A DNA stretch of 15,716 bases from JBGPYB01 sp041493035 (GTDB lineage: Bacteria > Acidobacteriota > Vicinamibacteria > Fen-336), in contig JBGPYB010000112.1 of the NCBI GenBank assembly GCA_041493035.1, positions 1 through 15,716 on the forward strand. Reading direction: 5' to 3'. The position numbers were made by a program, and so were the translations under genes. Position 1 is the stretch's first letter, and every line of letters starts with the position of its first letter. The notes beneath the pieces are model-generated. The model was not told the origin of the DNA and did not search any database. It worked only from the letters and a program-made list of their open reading frames with translations. Shown one piece after another: positions 1-7,324 of the stretch.

Positions 1-48
1 AAAGGATACATCGAGCGCAGCGTCTCGTCAAGCCCGCCCCGGCGAAGA

Positions 49-1755
49 TCAGTACCAGCCCAGGTCGGCGAGCCAGATCCGGCCTTCCGTCCCGGGCTTG
101 ACGGCGCCCTGGTCCAGCACGAAGACCACCATGCGGACCTTGTCCAGATCCAGACGGCCGTCGGTCTTCGGGTTGACGGAGCGCAGGTGATCGAAGCGGA
201 TCGCCACGCGGCGCCACTCCTGCGACGTGGGCACCGATGCGAACCACCACTCCGTCCCGTCGTCGGCAGAGGTGGGATTCTCGTCGCGCACCTGAACCCA
301 CAGGCGGTAGGCGCGATCCGACTTGATCGTCATTGCGAGCCCCGTCCGACCACGCAGATCGCGCGCCTTCCGGCTCACGAGAGCCGCCGACACGTAGGGG
401 TGATCGCGGGTCGGCGTGCCGAGCCGGAAGAAGAGGCGGCTCGCCGGCCGGCCGGCCGGCCCTTCGTGAGGCGCCAGGACGGCGGTGTCTACAGCCGAGG
501 ACGGATCATGTTCGGCAGCCAGGGTCGACTCCCCAGCAGGATCGAAGGGACCCACTGCAGCCGGAGCCGAAATCGCGTCGGGCCACTGCGCCCCCGCCCT
601 GCGCGCCTCGGCCTCGGGTTCCGCGAACACGTAGATCGGGTTCGAAACCACCCAGGGGTTGGGCCAGCCGGGAATGCGGACCTCGACGCGGTAGACGCCG
701 GGTCCACCCGAGGGATGGTCGACGCTCGCCGTGCCCTGAGCGAACGGCCGACCATCCTTCAGGAGTGCCACATGCGCGGAGGCAGGCAGTCGCCCTCCGG
801 CACGCAGGCGCAGGCCGGGGCCATCCTGCGTCGTCTCGCCCATGGTGACCCGCCGATCACCGTCTTCCGCCACGAAGAAGAAACCGGTGGCCGGAGCCAA
901 AGCGTCGAGACCGATATACGACCGGCCGCGCCCCAGCGCCGATGCGACCGCCGCGACGTCGGCCTCGACCTTTCCGGAGAGGGGTCGATCGAGAAGCACG
1001 TGGTTCTGAGCCAGCGCGAAGACCGCGGCGTACGACGGGAAGCGCACGGACGTTCGACGGGTCAGGGGGAGACGGCTGTGGGCATCAGCGCCCGCGATCC
1101 CAGCCACGTCCCGACGCGCCAGAAGCGTGTCCCACCGCGCAAGCGCCGCCGTCGGGGGCGTGAGGCTCGCGAGGAGCGCGTAGCGGGAGTTCAGGCCGTA
1201 GAGGCCTGCCGTCCACAGAAGGCGCCGCCAGCCCGCATCTCGCCACTGGCTGTCGCCGTTGACCAGCTCCATCCCCCACGGCCCCGGCAAGTCCCATCCC
1301 GTCCATCGGAAGTCGTCGCGCGGGCTGAGCGGATGGGCGGCGAAGGCGCCTCCACCCGCGCCGAGGACATCGGCCAGTGCGTCGGTCGGATCTCCCGAGA
1401 AGCGGTACACGGGGTCGGGAATGCCCAGGCCGACGATGTGCCCGGCGGTGGTCGAGATCTCAGTGCCCACGAGCACCAGAAGGCTGTCGTGGTATCCCTC
1501 GAGGGGCTTGGCGTCGAGGTTGTTGTGGTCCGTGAGAGCGAGAAAGCCGAGGCCTGCGGCCCTGGCTTGGGCAATCGTCTCCTCAGGGGTTCCGCCCCCG
1601 TCCGAGAGCGTCGTGTGGACGTGCACGACACCGCTCACCCGGACATAACCGTCTTCGGGAAGAGGACCGGCCACCGAAAATGGCCGCCAGAGAGCGACGC
1701 GCAAGGCTCCCCCGGCCAGAAGAACCGCGAGGGCGCCCAGGACGCGACGTCGCAT
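49..1755 (-). CDS. Membrane-anchored PHP-domain (CehA/McbA-like) metallo-phosphoesterase with C-terminal beta-sandwich-like domain
   Basis: The protein has 568 aa. Residues 5-22 form a hydrophobic N-terminal segment after Arg-Arg-Arg, either a signal anchor or an uncleaved signal, so the rest is probably periplasmic. Residues 40-230 carry a PHP-type metal site: HVH at 45-47, D52, TDHN at 75-78, GTE at 97-99, H106, AHP at 140-142 and GADAH at 222-226. This ligand pattern is known from PHP phosphoesterases of the CehA/McbA type. After a proline/alanine-rich linker (about 380-435), residues 437-568 form a separate region rich in aromatic and beta-strand-like stretches, ending in Asp-Leu-Gly-Trp-Tyr. 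It resembles CIA30/galactose-binding-like domains, which is inference. The start at 1755 gives the hydrophobic N-terminus. The longer open frame running back through metK is a shadow. It lies 29 bp after metK on the same strand, has no clear Shine-Dalgarno sequence, and is probably read through from metK. The substrate is unknown. Confidence 0.85.
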   Translation of the reverse strand: MRRRVLGALAVLLAGGALRVALWRPFSVAGPLPEDGYVRVSGVVHVHTTLSDGGGTPEETIAQARAAGLGFLALTDHNNLDAKPLEGYHDSLLVLVGTEISTTAGHIVGLGIPDPVYRFSGDPTDALADVLGAGGGAFAAHPLSPRDDFRWTGWDLPGPWGMELVNGDSQWRDAGWRRLLWTAGLYGLNSRYALLASLTPPTAALARWDTLLARRDVAGIAGADAHSRLPLTRRTSVRFPSYAAVFALAQNHVLLDRPLSGKVEADVAAVASALGRGRSYIGLDALAPATGFFFVAEDGDRRVTMGETTQDGPGLRLRAGGRLPASAHVALLKDGRPFAQGTASVDHPSGGPGVYRVEVRIPGWPNPWVVSNPIYVFAEPEAEARRAGAQWPDAISAPAAVGPFDPAGESTLAAEHDPSSAVDTAVLAPHEGPAGRPASRLFFRLGTPTRDHPYVSAALVSRKARDLRGRTGLAMTIKSDRAYRLWVQVRDENPTSADDGTEWWFASVPTSQEWRRVAIRFDHLRSVNPKTDGRLDLDKVRMVVFVLDQGAVKPGTEGRIWLADLGWY

Positions 1756-1784
1756 TGGTGAGGTCCGCGTCAGCCGCGGTGAGC

Positions 1785-2936
1785 CTACTTCTTGACGAAG
1801 GCTCGAATTGCGTCGGCCTTGTCGGTGCGCTCCCACGTGAACTCGGGCTCGTTGCGACCAAAGTGGCCGTACGCCGCAGTCTTCCTGAAGATCGGCCGGC
1901 GCAGGTTCAAGTGCTCGATGATCCCCTTGGGGTTGAGCGGGAAGATCGACCGGACGGCCTCGACGATCTTCGCCTCCTCGACCTTCCCGCTGCCCATCGT
2001 GTCGGCCATCACCGAGACCGGCTCCGCCACTCCGATGGCGTAGGCCACCTGCACCTCGACCTTGTCGGCAAGGCCGGCGGCCACGATGTTCTTGGCGACA
2101 TACCGCGCCATGTACGACGCCGAGCGATCCACCTTCGTCGGGTCCTTCCCGGAGAAGGCGCCGCCGCCGTGGCTCCCGACGCCACCGTAGGTATCGACGA
2201 TGATCTTTCGGCCCGTGAGGCCGCAGTCTCCCTGTGGGCCGCCCACCACGAAGCGGCCGGTGGGGTTGATGTAGTACTTGGTCTTGGCGTCGAGAAGGTT
2301 TGCGGGGATGACGGCCTGGATGACCTTCTCCAGGATGTCCTCGCGGATCGTCTCGATCTTCACGAGGCTGCTGTGCTGGGCCGAGATGACCACGGTCTCG
2401 ACTCGGACGGGCTTGTCTCCCTCGTACTCCACGGTGACCTGGCTCTTTCCGTCGGGCCGGAGATAGTCGAGGATCTCCTCTTTGCGCACCTGGGTGAGCC
2501 GACGCGTGAGCTTGTGGGCCAGCATGATCGGGAGCGGCATCAGCTCCTCGGTCTCGTTGCAGGCGTAGCCGAACATCAGCCCCTGGTCGCCGGCGCCGCC
2601 AGGATCCACGCCCATGGCGATGTCGGGGGACTGCTCGTGGATGGCCGAGATGACCGCGCAGGTCTCGTAGTCGAATCCGTATTTCGCCCGGGTGTAGCCG
2701 ACTCCCTTGATCGTCTCGCGAACGATCCCGGGCAGGTCGGCGTAGGCCTTGCTCGTGATCTCCCCGGCGATGAAGGCGAGGCCGGTCGTGACCAGCGTTT
2801 CGCATGCGACGCGGCTGTAGGGGTCCTGCTCGATGAGGGTATCGAGCACTGCGTCGGAGATCTGATCGGCGATCTTGTCGGGGTGCCCTTCGGTGACCGA
2901 CTCCGACGTGAAAAGATGGCGTCCGTTGTTGCCCAT
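1785..2936 (-). CDS. metK: S-adenosylmethionine synthetase
   Basis: The protein has 383 aa, the usual family length. It makes S-adenosylmethionine from ATP and L-methionine, releasing phosphate and pyrophosphate, as a cytoplasmic tetramer. The N-terminal ESVTEGHPDK stretch (12-21) carries the ATP-site histidine and metal-binding residues. Family signature 1, GAGDQGLMFGYA, is at 114-125, and the second signature, the glycine-rich phosphate loop GGGAFSGKD, is at 257-265. TGRFVVGGPQGD at 226-237 is also typical. The ATG at 2936 follows GAGGAGG, a good ribosome-binding site about 9 nt upstream. A methyltransferase gene lies upstream and the PHP-domain gene 29 bp downstream, both on the same strand. 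A candidate own promoter sits at the end of the methyltransferase gene. I found no SAM-riboswitch-like leader in the 97 bp upstream. Confidence 0.98.
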   Translation of the reverse strand: MGNNGRHLFTSESVTEGHPDKIADQISDAVLDTLIEQDPYSRVACETLVTTGLAFIAGEITSKAYADLPGIVRETIKGVGYTRAKYGFDYETCAVISAIHEQSPDIAMGVDPGGAGDQGLMFGYACNETEELMPLPIMLAHKLTRRLTQVRKEEILDYLRPDGKSQVTVEYEGDKPVRVETVVISAQHSSLVKIETIREDILEKVIQAVIPANLLDAKTKYYINPTGRFVVGGPQGDCGLTGRKIIVDTYGGVGSHGGGAFSGKDPTKVDRSASYMARYVAKNIVAAGLADKVEVQVAYAIGVAEPVSVMADTMGSGKVEEAKIVEAVRSIFPLNPKGIIEHLNLRRPIFRKTAAYGHFGRNEPEFTWERTDKADAIRAFVKK

Positions 2937-3004
2937 TCCCTAGCGCCTCCTCGATGCAGCGAGTCTCCCCTGTTGCTCCTCTCGGGGCCCGCTCAAAAGC
3001 TCAG

Positions 3005-3034
3005 AGCGTAGCATCCCCGGGGCTTTGCGGTCAA
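3005..3034 (-). promoter_or_regulatory. Candidate sigma70-type promoter for metK
   Basis: On the minus strand, TTGACC (3034-3029) and TACGCT (3010-3005) are 18 nt apart. TGC directly precedes the -10, giving an extended -10. The -35 overlaps the stop codon of the upstream methyltransferase gene. Predicted transcription would begin near 2998 and give a leader of about 60 nt with a strong GAGGAGG ribosome-binding site. The -10 matches the consensus at only three positions, so this is tentative. Confidence 0.4.
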
Positions 3035-3672
3035 TTGCGCGATGCGCGCAGGACCACGCGATCCCTGAACCGGAACACGCACTCCGTGGCCTCGAAGCCG
3101 CTGCGCTCCATGGCCGCGGTCAGCTCGTGTAGTGTGTGCCGACGCGCCGGACCGTCGTCGTTGCCCACGTCCCAAGGCATGGCGACGGTCTCCAGGTCGT
3201 ACAGCCAGCCGCCCGGCCGCAGCAGCGCGTGCACTTCGCCGAGGGCGCTCACGACAAAGGCTCGGCCCTCGGCCAGCGAGCCGGCGCGGGACAGCAGGAC
3301 GGGCATCAGGACGCTTCCGATGATGGCGAGGCTGGCGTCGGCTATCGCCGGCGGCGTCCCTCCGCCCACGGAGCCACGCACGGCCACCACTCGTTCGCCG
3401 ATGCGGTCGGCGAGGCGAGTGCGGGCGATGTCCAGCTTGGCCTCGTTGGGTTCGACGAGGCTGATCCGTCCGACCCTCGGGTAGCTCGAGGCGAGAAAGA
3501 GCGACAGCTTGCCCGTGCCAGCCCCGACGTCGACGACATGGTCGGTGGCGCCGATGGGGGGCAGAGCGACGACGAACTCCCGGTAGTGCTCGGGCTCGCG
3601 ATCGGGCCCCGCGACCGAGGTGTTGTCGTGGCAGTCGTACCAGTCAGGATCGTCCCAGAACTCTCGCCCCAT
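3031..3672 (-). CDS. Class I SAM-dependent methyltransferase, substrate unknown
   Basis: The protein is 213 aa from the preferred start. The Rossmann-fold SAM-binding motif I is VVDVGAGTGKLS at 47-58. An acidic residue at the end of strand 2 (LVEPN, E74) should contact the SAM ribose. A post-motif region, LLRPGGWL at 150-157, is typical of class I methyltransferases. It transfers a methyl group from SAM to an unidentified acceptor, probably in the cytosol since no signal peptide is seen. An upstream in-frame ATG at 3741 would add 23 residues but has no ribosome-binding site. The ATG at 3672 has GGGAGG 8 nt upstream and is preferred. That ribosome-binding site lies in a hairpin (separate entry). 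metK follows on the same strand, so SAM supply and a SAM user are adjacent. The family is too broad to name a substrate. Confidence 0.85.
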   Translation of the reverse strand: MGREFWDDPDWYDCHDNTSVAGPDREPEHYREFVVALPPIGATDHVVDVGAGTGKLSLFLASSYPRVGRISLVEPNEAKLDIARTRLADRIGERVVAVRGSVGGGTPPAIADASLAIIGSVLMPVLLSRAGSLAEGRAFVVSALGEVHALLRPGGWLYDLETVAMPWDVGNDDGPARRHTLHELTAAMERSGFEATECVFRFRDRVVLRASRN

Positions 3673-3677
3673 AGGGT

Positions 3678-3714
3678 CTGCCTCCCGCGAAGTGATGCTG
3701 AGGTGGGAGGACAG
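3678..3714 (-). promoter_or_regulatory. Hairpin masking the methyltransferase ribosome-binding site
   Basis: In the minus-strand transcript, CTG-T-CCTCCC (3714-3705) can pair with GGGAGG-CAG (3686-3678), giving nine base pairs with one bulged U around an 18-nt loop. GGGAGG is the Shine-Dalgarno sequence of the ATG at 3672, so the stem would hide it. Pairing is seen directly in the sequence; a regulatory role is inference. If translation starts at 3741 instead, the structure would lie in coding sequence. Confidence 0.4.
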
Positions 3715-3777
3715 GTGCCCGCAAGCGCGGTCTCTGTCCATGACGCACTGGACGTCGCTGGTCGAGAAGCCGACCCC

Positions 3778-3807
3778 TTCTCAATGGCATGCCCGGCGCG
3801 GTATCCT
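3778..3807 (+). promoter_or_regulatory. Candidate promoter for the TPR-protein gene
   Basis: TTCTCA (3778-3783) and TATCCT (3802-3807) are separated by 18 nt, each matching the sigma70 consensus at four of six positions. Transcription would start near 3814 and leave a short leader containing GAGGGG before the ATG at 3831. It sits in the 158 bp divergent gap between the methyltransferase and TPR genes. No other gene is visible in that gap. Confidence 0.35.
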
Positions 3808-3830
3808 CACGGCCGGGACGAGGGGACCAC

Positions 3831-5492
3831 ATGAAGAAGAATCCGAAGATACTTCTCCTGGCTCTGCCGATCCTCGGCTTTGCCTGCCGCACCTTCGCAC
3901 AGGAGGAGCACCGGCACGACCCGGCCGAGGTCGAGAAGCTCGGCACGGTCCACTTCCCGGTGAGCTGTACGGCAGGGGCCACTGCCAAGTTCGAGCGCGC
4001 CGTCGCCCTGCTCCACTCCTTCGCCTACGAGCAGGCCGAGGAGGCCTTCCGCGGCGTCGCCGCGGCGGACCCGTCGTGCGCCATGGCTCACTGGGGCGTC
4101 GCGATGTCGCTCTTCCATCCCATCTGGGCTGCGGCCAATCCCGCGGCGGCGCCCACGCCGGCGCAGGTGGCGAGAGGCTCGGACGCTGTGGAAAAGGCCA
4201 AGGCGCTGGGGGTGCGCTCCGAGCGCGAGCAGGACTATGTCGACGCCGTCTCGGCCTACTACCGTGAGGCCGGGCAGCGACTCCATCCGGCCCGAGCGCT
4301 ATCGTTCGCAGAAGGGATGGAGAGAGTTGCCCAGCGCCATCCCGAGGACCAGGAGGCTACGATCTTCTACGCCTTGGCCTTGCTCGGGACCCCGTCCCCA
4401 ACCGACAGGACCTATGCCGTCCAACGGAGGGCCGCGGAGCTGCTCAATCGGGTGCTGCCCCAGGCCCCGGATCATCCCGGTGTCGCCCACTACCTGATCC
4501 ACAGCTTCGACTATCCGGCTCTCGCAGAGCTGGCACTCCCCGCCGCTCGGGCCTACGCGAAGATTGCGCCGTCGGCGCCGCACGCTCTCCACATGCCGTC
4601 CCACATCTTCACGCGGTTGGCGCTGTGGGATGAATCCATCGGTTCGAACCTGGCGTCCGCCGAGTGCGCCCGGGGGGTCGCGGCGACGGCGCACCCCGGG
4701 GCCACGTCGTTCGACGAGCTGCACGCTCTCGACTACCTCGAGTACGCGTACCTCCAGACGGGGCGCGACGAAGAGGCGAAGGGAGTGCGGGACGCGATCG
4801 ATCGGGTCGACACCCTCGACGAGCCCCAGTTCGCCGCCGCCTACGCCCTGGCCGCGGTCCCGGCGCGTTATGCCCTGGAGAGGCGGGATTGGATCGCCGC
4901 CGCGGGGCTCGCCCTGCATCCCCCCTCATTTCCATGGGCTCGCTTCCTGAACGCAGAGGCGATCACGCAGTTCGCGAGGGCCGTAGGTGGCGCCCGGGGG
5001 GGCAGGCTCTCAACGGCTCGCGAGGCGCTCGTCCGTCTGAAGGCGATCCAGCAACAACTCGCGGAGAAGAAGGACGACTACTGGGCGGGGCAGGTGGAGA
5101 TCCAGAGCCGGGCCAGCGAGGCTTGGGTCGCGCAGGCCGAAGGGCGCAAGGCCGAGGCTCTCAGTCTCATGGCGTCGGCCGCGGACCTCGAGGACGCCAC
5201 GGACAAGCATCCGGTCACACCGGGCGTGGTGCTCCCCGCTCGTGAGATGTTGGGTGACTTGCTGCTCGAGCAGGGAGTCCCAAAGGAAGCCCTCGTGGCG
5301 TACCAGGGATCGATGCGGATCGCGCCTGGCCGGTTCAACGGCCTTCTCGGGGCGGCCCGCGCCGCCCGTGACGCCGGCGCGGCCGAGACGGCCCGGGACT
5401 ACTTCAATCGGCTCGCGACGCTCTGCCTGAAAGCCAGTGGGAGCCGAAAGGAAGTCGCGGAGGCACGGGCGGCCGCCCATCTGACGCGATAG
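3831..5492 (+). CDS. Secreted TPR-repeat protein with conserved His/Cys motifs, function unknown
   Basis: The protein has 553 aa. The N-terminus MKKN followed by a hydrophobic stretch (6-18) and TFA|Q near residue 23 looks like a cleavable Sec signal peptide, so the protein is probably periplasmic. C19 is not in a good lipobox. Helical repeats follow: about 52-98 and 470-530 look like tetratricopeptide repeats (a typical DPSCAMAHWGVAM at 80-92). Several histidine motifs stand out: HFPVSC at 41-46, AHWG at 86-89, HP at 96-97, HPGVAHYLIHSFD at 215-227 and HALHMPSHIF at 251-260. This motif set recurs in a family of uncharacterised exported TPR proteins in soil bacteria (recalled family knowledge). 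C46 and C83 could form a disulfide, and the histidines could bind metal; both are inference. The start at 3831 is chosen because GAGGGG lies 5 nt upstream. It converges on the secreted amidohydrolase gene. Confidence 0.85.
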   Translation: MKKNPKILLLALPILGFACRTFAQEEHRHDPAEVEKLGTVHFPVSCTAGATAKFERAVALLHSFAYEQAEEAFRGVAAADPSCAMAHWGVAMSLFHPIWAAANPAAAPTPAQVARGSDAVEKAKALGVRSEREQDYVDAVSAYYREAGQRLHPARALSFAEGMERVAQRHPEDQEATIFYALALLGTPSPTDRTYAVQRRAAELLNRVLPQAPDHPGVAHYLIHSFDYPALAELALPAARAYAKIAPSAPHALHMPSHIFTRLALWDESIGSNLASAECARGVAATAHPGATSFDELHALDYLEYAYLQTGRDEEAKGVRDAIDRVDTLDEPQFAAAYALAAVPARYALERRDWIAAAGLALHPPSFPWARFLNAEAITQFARAVGGARGGRLSTAREALVRLKAIQQQLAEKKDDYWAGQVEIQSRASEAWVAQAEGRKAEALSLMASAADLEDATDKHPVTPGVVLPAREMLGDLLLEQGVPKEALVAYQGSMRIAPGRFNGLLGAARAARDAGAAETARDYFNRLATLCLKASGSRKEVAEARAAAHLTR

Positions 5493-5496
5493 CGGA

Positions 5497-5513
5497 GGGC
5501 GACGGGCCCGCCC
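5497..5513. terminator. Small GC hairpin between convergent stops
   Basis: GGGCG (5497-5501) and CGCCC (5509-5513) form a 5 bp stem with a 7-nt loop in the 21 bp between the TPR-protein and amidohydrolase stop codons. No T-tract follows on either strand, so it is at best a weak bidirectional stop. Confidence 0.25.
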
Positions 5514-6845
5514 CTACTGCTCGCGCCGAACGACGGTCCCCCCCTTCATCACGAACGAGATCTTCTGGAGCGCGGCCACGTCCGCGAGGGGATCGCCCTC
5601 GACGGCCACGACGTCGGCCAGCTTGCCGGCCTCGAGCAGTCCGATTCGATCGGACCAGCCGAGAAGGTCGGCGCCGTTCAGGGTGGCCGCGCGGAGGATC
5701 TCGGCGGATGGCACGCCCTCGGCCTGGAGGCCCTCCAAGACGCGAAGGGCCGCCTGGCCACGCGTGCGGCCGGGATAGTCCACCCACATGTCGGACGCCA
5801 TCACGAAGCGCACGCCCGCCTTTCGGGCCCGCGCCATCCGCGCGCGGCTACCATCGACCCACTTCGTTACGGATCCCTCGAGAGCGACCCGTTCCTCCGC
5901 AGAGCGGGTCCCCTGCGAGATGAAGAGGTCCCGAAGCATCTCGGTCGACCAATCGGTGGCCCCGAGGAAGATCCTCTTGTCGTGCATCGCCTGGAGCATG
6001 GCATCGGTGGCCTCGTCGGCGTGCTCGACGGAATCGACACCTGCGTCGATGGCGGTCTCGATCCCCAGGGCCGTCGTCGCGTGCGCGGCGACCTTGACCT
6101 TCGACCTGTGCGCCTCCTCCACGATGGCCTTCACCTCGTCGAGGGCCAGGACCCGCGGCTCCACGTCGATCACGACCTTGATGACATCCGCTCCGGCAAC
6201 CAGGGCCTCGCGCACGGCCTTCCGCGCCTCCTCGGGCCCGTTCACAGGCAGGAACTCGAGGTCCACGATCTCCCTCGCGACCTCCGGTCGCAGCGCGAAG
6301 GCCTGTCCGCCCGGGGGCGTCAGCTTGCGGGTCGCGGCCTGGATGCGGGGGCCCGGGACTCGGCCTTGCTCGATGGCATCGCGCAGCGCCGCGTCGCCGT
6401 CGTATCCGGAATGACCGACGTTCCGCACCGAGGTGATCCCCGCCTCGAGGGTCTCGCGGGCGTTCTGCGCTCCCACGTACGCGCGCGCCGACGCCGACTG
6501 GGCCACGACCATGGCCAGCATGTTCTCGTGGAGGCGCATGCGTCCCTTCGTGTTGGCCAGGAGGTGCGCGTGGCAATCCACGAGCCCCGGGAGCAGTGTG
6601 GCGGCGCCCAGGTCGAGGACGACCGGCTCCTGACCCGCGTGGGCCAGGAGGGTGGCCACGGGCCCGACCTCCGCGATCCGCTCTCCTTCGATGCGCAGCG
6701 CCTGACCCTCGACGTAGCGACCCGCCTTCACGTCGAGGAGCCGGGCAGCCTTGAGGACGGTCTGCCTGCCGGGCTCGGCGGCAATCGCGGGGGCGATGCC
6801 CACAAGCAGGGAAGCAAGAACGAGCGGCAGAGCGCGCCGGGACAT
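5514..6845 (-). CDS. Secreted amidohydrolase (imidazolonepropionase-like, carboxylated-lysine type)
   Basis: The protein has 443 aa. A signal peptide (1-23, ending AIAA) predicts export. The TIM-barrel metal site of the amidohydrolase superfamily is complete. It shows H92 and H94 (DCHAH), K223 (VIKVVID), a probable carboxylated bridging lysine, then H255 (VAAHA), H275 (VEHAD) and D352 (ASD). The C-terminal GLLEAGKLADVVAVEGDP (402-419) is the usual return of the composite beta domain. Related enzymes include Xaa-Pro/Xaa-Arg dipeptidases and organophosphate- or lactone-cleaving enzymes, so a peptide or amide substrate is plausible, but I cannot choose one. The ATG at 6845 has GGGGGAG 5 nt upstream; the open frame running back to 7076 is a shadow of the neighbour. 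The lipoprotein gene lies 64 bp upstream on the same strand and they probably share a transcript. Confidence 0.9.
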   Translation of the reverse strand: MSRRALPLVLASLLVGIAPAIAAEPGRQTVLKAARLLDVKAGRYVEGQALRIEGERIAEVGPVATLLAHAGQEPVVLDLGAATLLPGLVDCHAHLLANTKGRMRLHENMLAMVVAQSASARAYVGAQNARETLEAGITSVRNVGHSGYDGDAALRDAIEQGRVPGPRIQAATRKLTPPGGQAFALRPEVAREIVDLEFLPVNGPEEARKAVREALVAGADVIKVVIDVEPRVLALDEVKAIVEEAHRSKVKVAAHATTALGIETAIDAGVDSVEHADEATDAMLQAMHDKRIFLGATDWSTEMLRDLFISQGTRSAEERVALEGSVTKWVDGSRARMARARKAGVRFVMASDMWVDYPGRTRGQAALRVLEGLQAEGVPSAEILRAATLNGADLLGWSDRIGLLEAGKLADVVAVEGDPLADVAALQKISFVMKGGTVVRREQ

Positions 6846-6909
6846 GCCACTCCCCCTCACTCGATCACCGACCACCACAGCGCACCGAGGTCCAGACTGG
6901 CGCTCGAGG

Positions 6910-7266
6910 TCAGCTCCCGAACAACCACTTCTTCTGGGCCGCGTCGTACACGTAGTCGAACTTCTTCTCGAAGCTCTGGGGCGACTGCCCCTCGAGGGCG
7001 CGGGCGGAGGACTCGATCCTGAACCGGACGATGCCCTTGAAGGGCTTGGCATCGTTGCCGGGCTGGTCCTGAACATCGACGGCGATGATCGTCCAGGTCA
7101 CCTTGACCCCGACGTCGGGCATCTTCTCGCCATCCGCCTTCATGCGGGCCGCTTCCTGCTGGAGCGACGGCAGCAGCTGGTCGCGGGTGAGCTTCGGTTC
7201 CGGCTTCGCGCATGCGGCGGCCACGAGCGACAAACCACACACGAGCGAGACGAGGTGAACGCGCAT
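6910..7266 (-). CDS. Small predicted lipoprotein, function unknown
   Basis: The protein has 118 aa. A short hydrophobic N-terminus (3-18) is followed by AAAC with Cys19, a permissive lipobox, so the mature protein is probably a lipid-anchored 100-residue domain. The body begins with an amphipathic helix (27-47). It then has alternating beta-strand-like segments (VKVTWTIIAVDV at 54-65, FKGIVRFRIES at 76-86) and ends in a strand pattern YVYDAAQKKWLFGS. I do not recognise a named family. This pattern resembles small NTF2-like or DUF-type beta lipoproteins, but that is a guess. There is no ribosome-binding site because a well-formed promoter lies only 6 nt upstream of the ATG, suggesting a leaderless mRNA. 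The secreted amidohydrolase gene follows on the same strand 64 bp downstream, so both products may act in the envelope. Confidence 0.75.
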   Translation of the reverse strand: MRVHLVSLVCGLSLVAAACAKPEPKLTRDQLLPSLQQEAARMKADGEKMPDVGVKVTWTIIAVDVQDQPGNDAKPFKGIVRFRIESSARALEGQSPQSFEKKFDYVYDAAQKKWLFGS

Positions 7267-7272
7267 GGCGAG

Positions 7273-7301
7273 ACAATACGACCGCTATCACGAGCCGTCA
7301 A
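7273..7301 (-). promoter_or_regulatory. Promoter for lipoprotein gene, predicting a leaderless transcript
   Basis: On the minus strand TTGACG (7301-7296) and TATTGT (7278-7273) are separated by exactly 17 nt, the best sigma70-type match I found in the window. Six bases separate the -10 from the ATG at 7266, so transcription would start at or next to the A of the start codon. It lies just downstream of the dehydratase stop codon. Confidence 0.55.
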
Positions 7302-7324
7302 CCCGCTAACGGTGCGCCGGCCGA

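Noticed and set aside
1..48. Possible end of another gene at the left edge
   Set aside because: All three plus frames are open or short here but too brief to judge, and none shows a recognisable motif.
187..1761. Long plus-strand open frame opposite the PHP gene
   Set aside because: It is Arg-rich, low-complexity and lacks any recognisable domain, while the minus frame carries the PHP metal site.
1765..1779. Small CCGCG/CGCGG hairpin between metK and the PHP gene
   Set aside because: Only five pairs with no T-tract; too weak to call a terminator.
1756..2805. An open minus-strand frame running through metK and joining the PHP gene, suggesting a 918-residue protein
   Set aside because: The metK frame has complete family motifs. 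The overlapping frame is Arg/Gly/Pro-rich with no domain, typical of a high-GC shadow. The PHP protein starts at 1755.
2937..3030. SAM riboswitch in the metK leader
   Set aside because: The predicted leader is about 60 nt and I see no conserved core of SAM-I, SAM-II or related classes. A small CGCTC/GAGCG inverted repeat there overlaps the candidate -10.
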